The notes under the pieces were generated by a model. The model searched no databases and was not told the origin of the DNA. It worked only from the letters and a program-made list of their open reading frames with translations. A program made the position numbers and the translations under genes. Shown one piece after another: positions 15,437-24,800 of a stretch of DNA of 53,265 bases; the first letter of the stretch is position 1; each line of letters begins with the position of its first letter. Source of the stretch: Planctomycetales bacterium (GTDB lineage Bacteria; Planctomycetota; Planctomycetia; Pirellulales; Thermoguttaceae); assembly GCA_007119795.1 (NCBI GenBank), contig SKOZ01000023.1:1-53265 (forward strand), in the 5' to 3' direction.

Positions 15437-17860
15437 ATGGTGCTGCGTGCCCTCACGTTGACGATCGCGCTCATCGCAGCCATGCTCCCTGCCCCCGCCG
15501 AGGCGCAGGACGTCCTCCCCATCCCCAACGGCGATTTCAGCCGGGGCCTCGAGGGCTGGACGATCCACGAGAACGACATCAGGCCCGGCCTTTCCGACGA
15601 GCAGGCGGCGAAGGGGACGCACGCGCTGAAGATCGTCGACGACTGCCCGGAGCAGTCGTCGCGGGCCACGGCGCCGCGGGTGCCGATCGACGGCGCCGGG
15701 GCGTACGAAATCCGCGGCGTGCACTTCCCCGTCTCCGGCAGCGGCCTGGGGATCTACGTCCGCATCCTGGACAAGGAGGGGCGCAATCTCTCCGGCGAGT
15801 CGCACCTCCGCGGCCTCGGCGGCTCGGACCGCCGCTGGCGGCCCTTCGCCATCCCCTTCTACACCCCCGACGAGGCGGCGTTCCTGGAGCTTTATCTGCA
15901 CAGCTACAGCCATGCGCTCGTCGAGGCGTACCTCGACGACCTCCACTTCGTCGAGCTCAGCGAAGGCATGGAGCCGCCCTGGGAGGGGACCTACAAGATC
16001 CGGCCCCACGAGACCGAGCGCCTCACGCCCGCCGACATCGTCGGGCCCGACGGCATCGTCTATCCCAACTGGACGAAGACGGGCGTGCAGGGCGGGATCC
16101 CCGAGGTGCCGGTGTTCGCCGAAATCGAGCGCTTCGGGGGGCGGGCCGACGCCGATGTCGACAGCTCCGCGGCGCTGCAGGCGGCCGTCGAGGCGGCGGG
16201 CGCGGCCGGCGGCGGGGCCATCCTCTTCGGCGAGGGGACCTACTATCTCGACTTCCCCGTGACCGTCCGCGACGACGGTGTCGTCATCCGCGGCCAGGGT
16301 GCGGACAAGACCCGCCTCGTCTTCCGTTACGCCATCCCCGAGAACGGCGTTGCCTTCTACGCCCTGCCGCCGGGGGCGCGCGTGGGCAGGAACACGCGGG
16401 TGGAGATGCACTGCCGCCCCAAGGATCTTATGAAAATGGAGATGTTCGTCGGCGAGGAGCGCATCGGCACGTGGGAGCGCAGCCTGCACTCGGGCAACAC
16501 GTTCGCCTTCGCCCGCCCCGGCCGGGAGATCATCGCCAGGGTCCCCGACGGAGAGCACCCGCTCCGCGGCGTCGCCACGTACCGCGACGGGAGCGAGTTG
16601 ACCGGCGAGGTGCCCATCCTCGTCGACTCGAGCTTCGACGACCCGCGGCGGCCGCCCAACTCGCGCGCCGTCGTCACCTTCGAGGGCGCGGGCTTTGCGG
16701 GGCCGCGTATCCTTCTCGCCGAAGACGGCCGCCGCGGCGACATGGCCCTTAAGCTGGAGAGCACCGACGCCCTGCAAGCCGGCGACCACATCATCATCGA
16801 CGGCCCCGCCACCGAGCGCTGGAAGGCGCTCACCCGCAATGCGTGCCCCTGGGGCACCTACCGGCGCTACGCCCTCGTCGTCGAGAGCATCGAGGGCGAC
16901 CGCGTCACCATCAACCAGCCGCTGCGCATCGAGTTTCCCGTAATCGACGGGTCGTGGGTGCAGAAAGTCGTCCCCGTCCAGTACGGCGGCGTCGAGGACC
17001 TCACGATCGAGCAGACGGAGGACCTCTGGATCAGCACCGTCATTTTCTCCCACGGCTGGAACTGCTGGGCGCGGGGCGTGAACGTCAACATGGCCGGGCG
17101 CTTCCCCGTCTACGGGAGCATGGCCAAGTGGTGCGAGATCCGCGACTGCGTCTTCGACGACGCCTGGTTCAAGGGGGGAGGCGGCACGGCCTACGCGGGC
17201 TGGGAACACTCCTGGGACTGCCTCATGGAGAACGTGACGACGTACGGCTATCGCCACGCGCCGCTCTTCCAGTGGTCCGCCTCGGGGAACGTCATCCGCA
17301 AGAGCGTCTTCCACCAGAGCGACGGCCAGTGGCACGCCGGGTGGACCAACGAGAACCTCTTCGAGCAGTGCGTGATCGACGCCGCCACGGGGACGGGCAG
17401 CTACGGCTACGGCATGTGGGCCTCGCCGCCCGAGGACGATGCGCACGGCCCCAACGGCCCGCGCAACGTCGTCTACAACTGCGACGTCCGCTCGCCCCGC
17501 ACGGGTCTCTGGATGGGCGGCATGAACGAGAACTGGCTCATCCTCCACAACCGCTTCGTGGTGGAGCAGGGGCAGGGCGTCTTCGCCAAGACGGCCAGCT
17601 TCGACCACGTCATCGAGGGGAACGTCTTCGTGCTCGAGGACGAGCGGTCGCCGATGGTCTTTCTGGCGACCCCGGACTGCATCGGCGTCGAGCTCATCTC
17701 CAATCGGCTCTACGGCGGCAGCGGCCAGTTGATCAGCGGGGTGGGAAAGCCCCTCGTGCTCGAGGGCAACGAGGCCTTCCCCCTCGACGACGCCCCGCGC
17801 CCGCAGCCGGAGGTGCCGTCGATCTACGAGTGGCAGCAACAGCACTACGGGGAGCGGTAG
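15437..17860 (+). CDS. Secreted right-handed parallel beta-helix protein (pectate-lyase-like fold)
   Basis: The 807-residue precursor has a signal peptide ending near AEAQ. A jelly-roll-like N-terminal module (about 27-185: PNGDFSRGLEGWTIHENDI) resembles carbohydrate-binding modules. At about residue 230 begins the pectate lyase superfamily entry motif (ERFGGRADADVDSSAALQAA, then GGGAILFGEGTYYL). Repeated short strands with Asn/Cys ladders follow (WISTVIFSHGWNCWARGVNV, ENVTTYGYRHAPLFQW). The fold binds or cleaves acidic polysaccharides in known families. I cannot identify catalytic residues, so this may be a lyase, epimerase or non-catalytic binder. It lies 43 bp after the DUF4838 gene and is probably in the same transcript. 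Confidence 0.85.
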   Translation: MVLRALTLTIALIAAMLPAPAEAQDVLPIPNGDFSRGLEGWTIHENDIRPGLSDEQAAKGTHALKIVDDCPEQSSRATAPRVPIDGAGAYEIRGVHFPVSGSGLGIYVRILDKEGRNLSGESHLRGLGGSDRRWRPFAIPFYTPDEAAFLELYLHSYSHALVEAYLDDLHFVELSEGMEPPWEGTYKIRPHETERLTPADIVGPDGIVYPNWTKTGVQGGIPEVPVFAEIERFGGRADADVDSSAALQAAVEAAGAAGGGAILFGEGTYYLDFPVTVRDDGVVIRGQGADKTRLVFRYAIPENGVAFYALPPGARVGRNTRVEMHCRPKDLMKMEMFVGEERIGTWERSLHSGNTFAFARPGREIIARVPDGEHPLRGVATYRDGSELTGEVPILVDSSFDDPRRPPNSRAVVTFEGAGFAGPRILLAEDGRRGDMALKLESTDALQAGDHIIIDGPATERWKALTRNACPWGTYRRYALVVESIEGDRVTINQPLRIEFPVIDGSWVQKVVPVQYGGVEDLTIEQTEDLWISTVIFSHGWNCWARGVNVNMAGRFPVYGSMAKWCEIRDCVFDDAWFKGGGGTAYAGWEHSWDCLMENVTTYGYRHAPLFQWSASGNVIRKSVFHQSDGQWHAGWTNENLFEQCVIDAATGTGSYGYGMWASPPEDDAHGPNGPRNVVYNCDVRSPRTGLWMGGMNENWLILHNRFVVEQGQGVFAKTASFDHVIEGNVFVLEDERSPMVFLATPDCIGVELISNRLYGGSGQLISGVGKPLVLEGNEAFPLDDAPRPQPEVPSIYEWQQQHYGER

Positions 17861-17881
17861 GGCCGGCGGCGTCCGCGGCCC
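17860..17881 (+). terminator. GC-rich hairpin directly after the beta-helix gene
   Basis: GGGCC, a bulged G and GCGG pair with CCGC and GGCCC around a CGT loop, beginning on the last base of the stop codon. There is no T-tract, so factor-independent termination is uncertain. Confidence 0.4.
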
Positions 17882-17924
17882 GGGCTGTGGGCGTCACGGT
17901 CTCCGGGCGCCGCTCGCGGCCGAA

Positions 17925-18005
17925 GGGGACAGACCCATTTTCGCGGCCGAATAGCGTTATCCACAAGGAATACCTGCTACGGCCGCGAGAATTAGGACAG
18001 TCCCC
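17925..18005. repeat. REP-like imperfect palindrome, copy 3
   Basis: The element is 81 bp. It starts GGGGACAGACCC, then ATTTTCGCGGCCGAAT, and ends in the inverted arm GGACAGTCCCC. The loop GCGTTATCCACAAGGAATAC matches copy 2 (9833-9912) at 19 of 20 positions. The right arm encodes the last codons and the TAA stop of the minus-strand IrrE-like gene, so the element has inserted at, or redefined, that gene's end. Confidence 0.9.
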
Positions 18006-19308
18006 CGTGAACGACCGAGATGCGGGCGAGCCCGTGGTTCTCAATCTGATGGCGGATGACGAACGGCGACACCCCATACTCAAACGCGAGGTCATCAATC
18101 TCATCCTCTCCGATCGTCTCCCCGGACAGGTCCCTTTTCAGCATTAGGTGCGGCGCCAGAAACTCAGCGGCAAAGGCACGATTCATCTGCTGTCGATGGG
18201 TTCGCAGCCTCGACACCGCCGCAAAGCTGCCAGGCGACGTCAAGTGCTCGAACAAGGCTCGGCAGAATGCAAACTGCCGGGAGTCCGGCCGTCTCTTTTC
18301 GATAAGGAATTTTGGGTTACCGCGCTGGTTTGGTCCGGTCAATGCTTCCAGAAACGGGCAGCCGCCGGCTTCCGCCACCAAGCAGTGGTCGAGTTGTGCA
18401 ATACCCAGGTGCCCAGCCAAATCCGATAGCGAACGTGACTTCCAGGCTCCACGATTCACCCTGGCCCGCAGCTCTGCGGCAAAGCGGTAACCGGTCTCCC
18501 ACGGACTCTCGCTCATCCTGCATGGCGGTGTCTGCCTTCGTATTTCTTCCAGGACGTCGATGGCATCGGCGTCTGTGGCGATCGATTCCGAAGCATTCGC
18601 CAGCGCGGCTGCCTGACTGGTCAGCTCATCAACGGCTGCCAAGGATAGGAAATCGTCGAGGAGGTCAGTACGGACTCTCCTGGCGATGTCGAGGATTGTG
18701 GCCTCCAATGCATTGTCAACGGCGTAGGGATCTGCGCCGAGCCGTGCGGCTGCCCGACAAAATTCCTGCTCGGCGGCATCCGCGTTCTGGATCGCCGACC
18801 ACTCCTCATGGAGCGTAGTCCCAGAAAGACCGCAATCGTCGAGTCGCGCGACAACGGCGTCCACAAAGCCGCCTACGGGATCGAAAACGGCCTCTCGAGG
18901 CAGTTCTGCGTGTCCACCGGCAAGAAATCTGATCCCCGCGCTGGGAATGTCCAACGGCTGCCAGATAACTTCCACGTTCTCGCCGAGCGTCACGAAGCGT
19001 AGTGACGGCAAAACGAAGCCTTCACGGGCCCAGCGGAGATTGTGCCGGCGATCGAAGTCGCGACTGCTCGCTGCCCCCAGTCGCTCAACTTCCGATTGCA
19101 GGAACCACCAGTGTTCGGTGAACCACTCGGCCAGCGGAAACAAGGGGACGAAGACACTGGTGCGAACCGACTTGGACCTTCGATCCTGCAACTCCGTGAC
19201 TGGGGTGTCGTCGATGAGGATCGACAGCGAGGCCCACGTCGCGCGCAGCTCCTCCCCCCGGGCTCCTCCCGGATCCTGCCATTCAAAAATAAACCGCAGG
19301 ATGCTCAT
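17992..19308 (-). CDS. IrrE/ImmA-like protein with degenerate zinc-protease site
   Basis: The 438-residue product has the C-terminal signature of ImmA/IrrE proteins: NRAFAAEFLAPHLML, then a spacer, then LAFEYGVSPFVIRHQIENHG. Family members carry HExxH about 30 residues before NxFAAE, usually as LAHELGH. Here the matching place reads FAFCRALFEHL, with R350-A-L-F-E354, so both zinc histidines and the glutamate are gone. The N-terminal half (IFEWQDPGG, ELRATWASLSI, FVPLFPLAEWFTEHWWFL) is a separate domain. ATG 19308 is chosen because it follows the upstream stop by 13 bp. An alternative ATG at 19353 would overlap that gene. The last codons are supplied by the REP-like element. The protein may act as a sensor or regulator. 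That is inference. Confidence 0.75.
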   Translation of the reverse strand: MSILRFIFEWQDPGGARGEELRATWASLSILIDDTPVTELQDRRSKSVRTSVFVPLFPLAEWFTEHWWFLQSEVERLGAASSRDFDRRHNLRWAREGFVLPSLRFVTLGENVEVIWQPLDIPSAGIRFLAGGHAELPREAVFDPVGGFVDAVVARLDDCGLSGTTLHEEWSAIQNADAAEQEFCRAAARLGADPYAVDNALEATILDIARRVRTDLLDDFLSLAAVDELTSQAAALANASESIATDADAIDVLEEIRRQTPPCRMSESPWETGYRFAAELRARVNRGAWKSRSLSDLAGHLGIAQLDHCLVAEAGGCPFLEALTGPNQRGNPKFLIEKRRPDSRQFAFCRALFEHLTSPGSFAAVSRLRTHRQQMNRAFAAEFLAPHLMLKRDLSGETIGEDEIDDLAFEYGVSPFVIRHQIENHGLARISVVHGGLS

Positions 19309-19321
19309 GGCATCTGCCAAC

Positions 19322-19729
19322 TCACATTTGCCAATCGAAACGCTCGATTCCATCCGGCCATTCTTCGGGCTCCAACTGCCACCCCTTGTACTGCCCGAGC
19401 TCGCGATTCACGAGACGGGCTTCGTAGACAATCTCTCCGACCTTGCACCATGCATACCGCGGAAAACCGCTCTCCCAGGGGCCGCCGAAACACTGAACCT
19501 CGAACGCATATCGCAGCCATCGTTGAATATCGTCCAAGCGGTCGTTCATAGCAGCATCACATTTCGTCGCGTCTCCCCGAGGTCGCGGCAGACCGGCAAA
19601 TGACGGTCCCGTCTTATGTTCCGGACTCCCAACATAAGTGACGCGGGCGGCGAGACGAGATACATCAAGGCCTTCAGGTGGCGGCTGAATGCTTCGCCGC
19701 CGCGGTCGTTTTCTCCGAGGAGCTCGCAC
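19322..19729 (-). CDS. Small conserved-looking partner of the IrrE-like gene, unknown function
   Basis: The product is up to 135 residues. The first 25 are basic and low-complexity, so the true start may be further in than GTG 19729. The convincing part runs from VTYVGSPEHKTGPSF through GLPRPRGDATKCD and DIQRWLRYAFEVQC to FPRYAWCKVGEIVYEARLVN, ending EEWPDGIERFDWQM. It is rich in aromatic residues with three cysteines. I remember similar short proteins next to IrrE-like genes but cannot name a family. Its stop lies 13 bp before the next start, so the two form a bicistronic unit reminiscent of a toxin-antitoxin or regulator pair. That reading rests on arrangement alone. Confidence 0.6.
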   Translation of the reverse strand: MRAPRRKRPRRRSIQPPPEGLDVSRLAARVTYVGSPEHKTGPSFAGLPRPRGDATKCDAAMNDRLDDIQRWLRYAFEVQCFGGPWESGFPRYAWCKVGEIVYEARLVNRELGQYKGWQLEPEEWPDGIERFDWQM

Positions 19730-20105
19730 GGACCTACCCCCAAATCATGCCGGATAAGAACGGATGCACTTGGGACTTCCACTCTCGGGCATTCTAATTC
19801 TCTTTGGACACGACACAAGCCCCCGAGCGGTGATCTTGGCGCCGCCTCTTGGACTCCTCGGACCGAACCGAGGCGCCTCGGTTCAACCCACCGATGCGCG
19901 AACACACCGCCGGAAACGATCGACCTTCGCCATCCGCCGGTGCGCCTCAGCGGTTACCCACTCCTCATCGACGTGAAGGAGTCGTTGCAGAACCGCCCCC
20001 ATCGACCCTTTGTAGCGTCGAGGAAAGAACGGCAGCATTCTCCAGTCGGTGGATTGGCTCCCGATCGGCCCCTTGCCTGCAGTTCACTGTCCCGGGCGGC
20101 GCGCC
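19730..20105. other. Intergenic region without a recognisable gene
   Basis: These 376 bp separate two minus-strand genes. Apart from the 20-bp perfect palindrome at 19865-19884, I see no gene, tRNA or clear promoter. Base composition is less GC-biased than in the flanks. The promoter of the small-gene/IrrE-like pair should lie at its low-coordinate end. Confidence 0.5.
19865..19884. promoter_or_regulatory. Perfect 20-bp palindrome, possible operator
   Basis: GAACCGAGGCGCCTCGGTTC is a perfect inverted repeat without a spacer, 136 bp upstream of the small partner gene. Its two-fold symmetry is what a dimeric regulator would bind. It could instead be a terminator stem for the hydrolase gene, but no loop or T-tract is present. 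Confidence 0.4.
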
Positions 20106-21575
20106 TCACTTGCCGAGCGACTCGTCGAAGAAGGCGAAGACTTCTTTGGCGGTTTCCTGGACGATCATCATGTGCTCGATGCCCGCGTACTCGCGGAACA
20201 CCACGTGCCCCGCACCAGCCCGGGCCAAATCCTCGGACAGGCTTTGCGCGGCCGGCAGAGCGAAGTCTCTGCTGCCGACGGCCACGAGGAATGCCGTGCC
20301 GCTCAAGTCGCCGTCGAAGCCAAACCACCCACCCCCGCCGAGGGCGGCCACCGCCCGCGGCGGTGGGCGGCACTCTCCCACGGCTCGCAGTGCCTGGGCC
20401 GCCCCCATCGAGTGGCCTACCAGGGCTACCCGCTCCCGGTCGATCGCCGTCACCTCGTCCAGGGCATCGATGAGGCGCTGGAGCGTCATTGGCGGCCCGA
20501 GCGGCGTCGCGCGCGGGGCGAGCATCAGCCAACCCCGGTCACGGCACAGCTCCACCGTGCGCCCTCGCCCGTAGGCGTCGAAAAAGAGGTTTTCGCTCCC
20601 TCCCGCCCCGTGCAGGGCGAGGACCAGCGGCCGCGGCCCCTCGGCGATCGCCTCGGGCACGTAGAGCCGCACCCGGGCCGTGCCGAGCTCGTCGGCCAGC
20701 GTCAGCCAGTGCTCGCCCGCAGCCATGGGAAGAGCCGGGTCGTCGCCCCGCTCGAGATTCTGGAGGACGATCTCCGCCTCGGCGAGCAAACGGGTGGCCG
20801 GGAAGTCGGTCTCCAGGTCGGTTCCCGCGAGGAGTCGCTCCAGGAGGACGACACGGTCGGCGAGTGTCGCCGCCGCGGTTCCGTCGAGCGGGGGCCGCGG
20901 CCCCACGGCCGCGCGCAGCCGAGCCACCCGTCCGGCGGGGTCGTCGGCGAACGAGAGTGTCCGCTCCCCCAATTCCACCTCGAAGCCGTCACCGGCCACC
21001 CGCACCGCCAGCCGATAGTCGCCTTCCCCGAGCGACCGGACGGGCACGACCAGATCCCGCGGCAAGCCCGCGATCTCGGCGGCAGCCGCCGCCACCTCGC
21101 GACCCTCGCCATCGAAGAGGATGAGCGAGATCACCGCGGGCGGGCCCTCCGGCGACTCGACCGGGTATAGCCGAGCCAAAGTCAACGGAACGCTCTCCGT
21201 GCCCACGTCGAAGAGCCGCGCCGGCCGGTCGACGACCAGCGCGAGGGCCGCTTCCAGGCCGGGGGGCGCCCCTTCCGGGAAGTCCAGCGCCACCCGCGCC
21301 CTATCGAGCGACTGCGCCGTGCTGATGCGGCTGAGACCGAAGAAGCCTCGCACCGCCTCGTGCAGGAAGCCTGCGCCGCGGTCGCGGGCCTGCGGATCGC
21401 GGTTTGCCTCCCAGGCCGCTTCCACCGCCCGCAGCCGCTGCCCCAACTCGTACCGCGGCTCCTCGGCGGCAAGCGGTTGGCAGACTGCTGCCACAGCCCC
21501 CCAAACAAGGCATCCCAGCGTCGCGGCTGCTGTGGCGAGGCGGCTTCTCGGCGTTCTGCGCGTGCGTCGCAACAT
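20106..21575 (-). CDS. Secreted alpha/beta hydrolase (esterase/depolymerase-like)
   Basis: The 489-residue precursor has a signal peptide (LATAAATLGCLVWGAVAAVC). An N-terminal region of about 280 residues has no family that I recognise. The C-terminal alpha/beta hydrolase domain includes LVLALHGAGGSENLFFDAYG (oxyanion region), ERVALVGHSMGAAQAL (nucleophile Ser in GHSMG), LVAVGSRDFALP (acid) and YAGIEHMMIVQ (His). The pattern is closest to the PHB-depolymerase/feruloyl-esterase type found in many planctomycete secreted proteins. The ATG is preceded by GGAGAG at five bases. It diverges from the giant PQQ gene. The substrate is unknown. Confidence 0.85.
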   Translation of the reverse strand: MLRRTRRTPRSRLATAAATLGCLVWGAVAAVCQPLAAEEPRYELGQRLRAVEAAWEANRDPQARDRGAGFLHEAVRGFFGLSRISTAQSLDRARVALDFPEGAPPGLEAALALVVDRPARLFDVGTESVPLTLARLYPVESPEGPPAVISLILFDGEGREVAAAAAEIAGLPRDLVVPVRSLGEGDYRLAVRVAGDGFEVELGERTLSFADDPAGRVARLRAAVGPRPPLDGTAAATLADRVVLLERLLAGTDLETDFPATRLLAEAEIVLQNLERGDDPALPMAAGEHWLTLADELGTARVRLYVPEAIAEGPRPLVLALHGAGGSENLFFDAYGRGRTVELCRDRGWLMLAPRATPLGPPMTLQRLIDALDEVTAIDRERVALVGHSMGAAQALRAVGECRPPPRAVAALGGGGWFGFDGDLSGTAFLVAVGSRDFALPAAQSLSEDLARAGAGHVVFREYAGIEHMMIVQETAKEVFAFFDESLGK

Positions 21576-21887
21576 GGCACTCTCCGGTGAACGGACGACT
21601 TTCGATGGTCACCGGGAATTGATTGTACGTCCAATCCGCACAATCCGGAAACGTGGAGCGGCCCTCGGGCGGGCCGAAGCGGTTCTCTGGCTCGGGGGGG
21701 TTGCCTCGGCGGCCGCAACTTGCCAGAGCGCGCGACATCTTTTAAGATTTTAGGTTGCATAAGGTTACGTCTGGGTGCCGCACTTTCCGGCGCTGCCTGG
21801 GTGCGTGGCGGAGGGGTAGCCCCCGGGCAACACCATGCGGAACCCGTCGCAGGCGGTGTAGGTCGAAGCGTCCAAGGAGGAGCTGGG
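21576..21887. other. Divergent intergenic region with an AT-rich patch
   Basis: These 312 bp separate the divergent hydrolase and PQQ genes. An unusually AT-rich stretch (TCTTTTAAGATTTTAGG, then TTGCATAAGG) at about 21738-21766 stands out against the GC-rich background. It is the most likely promoter position for the long plus-strand operon. No gene is seen. Confidence 0.4.
21875..21880 (+). promoter_or_regulatory. Ribosome binding site AGGAGG deciding a GTG start
   Basis: AGGAGG stands seven bases before GTG 21888. The frame is open to 21720 upstream, and another in-frame ATG lies at 21954, but neither has such a site. Confidence 0.75.
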
Positions 21888-24800
21888 GTGAGACGGAGAA
21901 GCGAGATCGCGCCCTGGCCGGCACGAGCAAGCGGGCTTCCCGCGGCAACCGGGATGCCGCGGAAATCCCCCGGAGCGTTTCGGTTTTGCGGAGGGGTGTT
22001 GGCCTTCTTTCTGGCCGTCTGGGGAGGGGCCGGTGCGGTTGGTGCGGCGCAGTTCCGCGTGGACCGCCCGGTGGATGCGGAGGATGCGTCGGCCGCGGAG
22101 GATGCCCTCGTCTTCCTCCCTCCGGACCGGATCACCCTGCAGCGTTTGAATCAGGCGCGGCAACTCGTCGAGGAAGACCGCTTCAGCGAGGCGGTCCGGC
22201 GGCTGGACGAGATCCTCCAAGGCCCCGAGGACTTTTTCTTCCGTCCGGAGGGTAGCGGCCCGCTGCACCGCAGTCTTAAGGGCGAGGCGGAACGGTTGAT
22301 CGGCGCCCTGCCGCCCGCGGGGCGCGGCGCCTACGAGCTCCGCTTCGGCGACGAGGCCCGGCGGCTGCTCGAGACGGCCGCGTCCGCCGGCGACGCGGAG
22401 GGCCTCGCCGAGGTCTCCCGCCGCTACTTCCACACGGCGGCCGGCTACGAGGCCACGTTCCTTCTGGCGGCCTACCACTTCAACCACGATCGTCCCCTGG
22501 CAGCGGCGCTGGCCGCGCAGCGGCTGCAGCGGGCCGGGGAGGCGGCGGCGCCCTTTGAACCGACGCTTTCCGTCCTGGCGGCGGCCGCCTGGCTCCGAAC
22601 GGGAATGGAAGAGAACGCCCGCAATGTGCTGGGCGATCTCGAGCGGCGGGTTCCCGGCGCCACGGTCGACATCGCCGGCCGTCCTACGCCGCTGTTCGCC
22701 GGCGAGGGCGACCCGCTCGACCGGCTCGGCCGGCGGGTCGCCTCGCGGCAGGAGCCCCTTCACGGCGGGCCGCACGAATGGCGGATGTTTCTGGGCAACC
22801 CGTCCCGCAACGCACCCTCGCGCGGCGGAACGCCCCTGCTGAACCTCCGCTGGCGCGTCGCCGCCGCCGATCATCCCGTCGTCGAGCAGATGATCGACGT
22901 CCGCCGGCGGAGCGCCCGCGAATACGGCCGGCTGGTGCTCCCCGCGATGCATCCGCTGGTAGTCGACGACGTGGTCCTCATGCGCACCATCCGCACCCTC
23001 CTGGCCGTCGACTTCCACACCGGGAAGCGTCTTTGGGAGATTCCCGTGGAGAGTCCTTTCCAGGACGTGGTGGAAGGGGGGGACATCGACTTCCACCAGG
23101 CGTACCTGGCCTTGGGTCTCGAGCAGCGCCTCTGGGAGGACGCCACCTACGGCACGCTCAGCAGCGACGGCCGGCTGGTATTCTCCGTCGAGGATCTCGA
23201 AGTCGACTTCAGCCCGCACCGTGCGCCGGTCATTATCATGGGGGGCCGGCGGCAGTTCGCCGCCGCGCGCAACGACAACCGCCTGGCCGCCCATGATATC
23301 CGCACGGGCAAACTCGTCTGGCACCTTGGCGGCGGGCCCGAGGAGTACGGCCTGCCGCTCGCCGAAAGCTTCTTCCTGGGGCCGCCGCTGCCGCTGGCGC
23401 GCGAGCTCTTCGTACTCGCCGAAGAGAAGGGAGAGATCCGCCTCCTGGCGCTCAACGCCTCGAGCGGCGAAGTCCTCTGGTCGCAGCAACTGGCGCTGGC
23501 CGAACAGCCCGTCCTCCACGAACCGGTGCGGCGGCTGGCGGGCGCCTCCCCCTCCTACGCCGACGGGATCCTGGTCTGTCCCACCGTCGCCGGCGCCGTG
23601 GTGGCCGTCGATCTGGCTACCCGCGCGCTCCTCTGGGGGTACACCTATCCTCGCGACGCGTCCTACAACGCGCAGGCCCGACTGGCCGCTGTCCGCCTGG
23701 GCTACCCCAGGACGGTCGACGACGCCGACCGATGGCGCGATGCCACGGCCACCATCGCCGAGGGCCGCGTCCTACTCACGCCTCCCGATTCGACACAGCT
23801 CCATTGCATCGACCTCGTGGACGGCCGCCCCCTCTGGCAGGTCCCGCAGGAGGGCGACCTCTTCGTTGCCGCCGTCCATGGGGGCATGGTGGTCCTCATG
23901 GGATCGAGGGGCTTGCGCGCCCTGCACCTCGCCGACGGCTCGCCCGCCTGGGACGACCGGCTCGAGTTCCCCGACCAGGCACGCCCCAGCGGCCGCGGCT
24001 TTCTCGCGGCGGGCCGCTACTATCTCCCCCTCGATTCGGCGGAAGTCGTGGCCATCGACCTTGCGGCGGGTGAACTGGTCGGCAGCAGCCGCTCCCGCGA
24101 CGGCACGGTTTTGGGGAACCTCGTATGCTACGGCGACAAGGTTCTCGCCCAAGGGCCGCAAGGCCTGGACGCCTACTATGCCCTCAATGCCCTCCGAGCC
24201 GAGGTCGAGTCGTCGCTGGAGGAGACCCCGGACGACCCCCGGCTCCTCGTCTTGATGAGCGAGATCCTCCTCGACGCGGAGGACTACGCGGGGGCGGCCG
24301 AGCTCCTGCGGCGGGCCCTCGGGGCCGACGACGATCCGCGGATCGTCGAGCAGCTCTTCGAGGCGCTGGTCGAGGGACTCGAGCACGACTTCCCGGCCTT
24401 CGAGCCGACGGCTGCCGAAGCCCGGGAGCTTGCCGTCGACGCCGGCCAGCGCGGCCGCCTCCTCCGCACGCTCGCCGAGGGCTACCACGCCGCCGGCCGT
24501 TGGGAGGATGCCTGGCGCGAATACCTCCACCTTGTCGATTTCGACCGCGACCACCCCGGCCTGGAGCAGCTCACTCGCACGCGCCTCGTCCGCCGCGACC
24601 GCTGGATCCGCGCCCGCATCGGCGCCCTCCGCAGCGCAGCCCCGCCCGAGGTGGTCGCCGCCATGGACGAGGACCTCGCCTCCCGGCTGGCCGCCGCAGA
24701 GGCCGCCTCCGGGAGCGGCGGGCTGGAGAGCTTTGTGGCCCACTTCGACGGCCACCCCTCGGCGGAGCGGGCCCAGTGGCTTCTCGCCGAGCGCTTCGCC

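Noticed and set aside
13412..17845. Very long open frame on the minus strand opposite the DUF4838 and beta-helix genes.
   Set aside because: It mirrors two real genes with clear domains and ribosome sites. In such GC-rich DNA the antisense frame often lacks stops. The translation has no recognisable domain.
17957..17965. TTATCCACA, a perfect consensus DnaA box, with TTATCCACG at 9865.
   Set aside because: Both lie in the loop of the REP-like element at the same place, no cluster of boxes, dnaA or dnaN gene is near, and single matches occur by chance. Not evidence for an origin.
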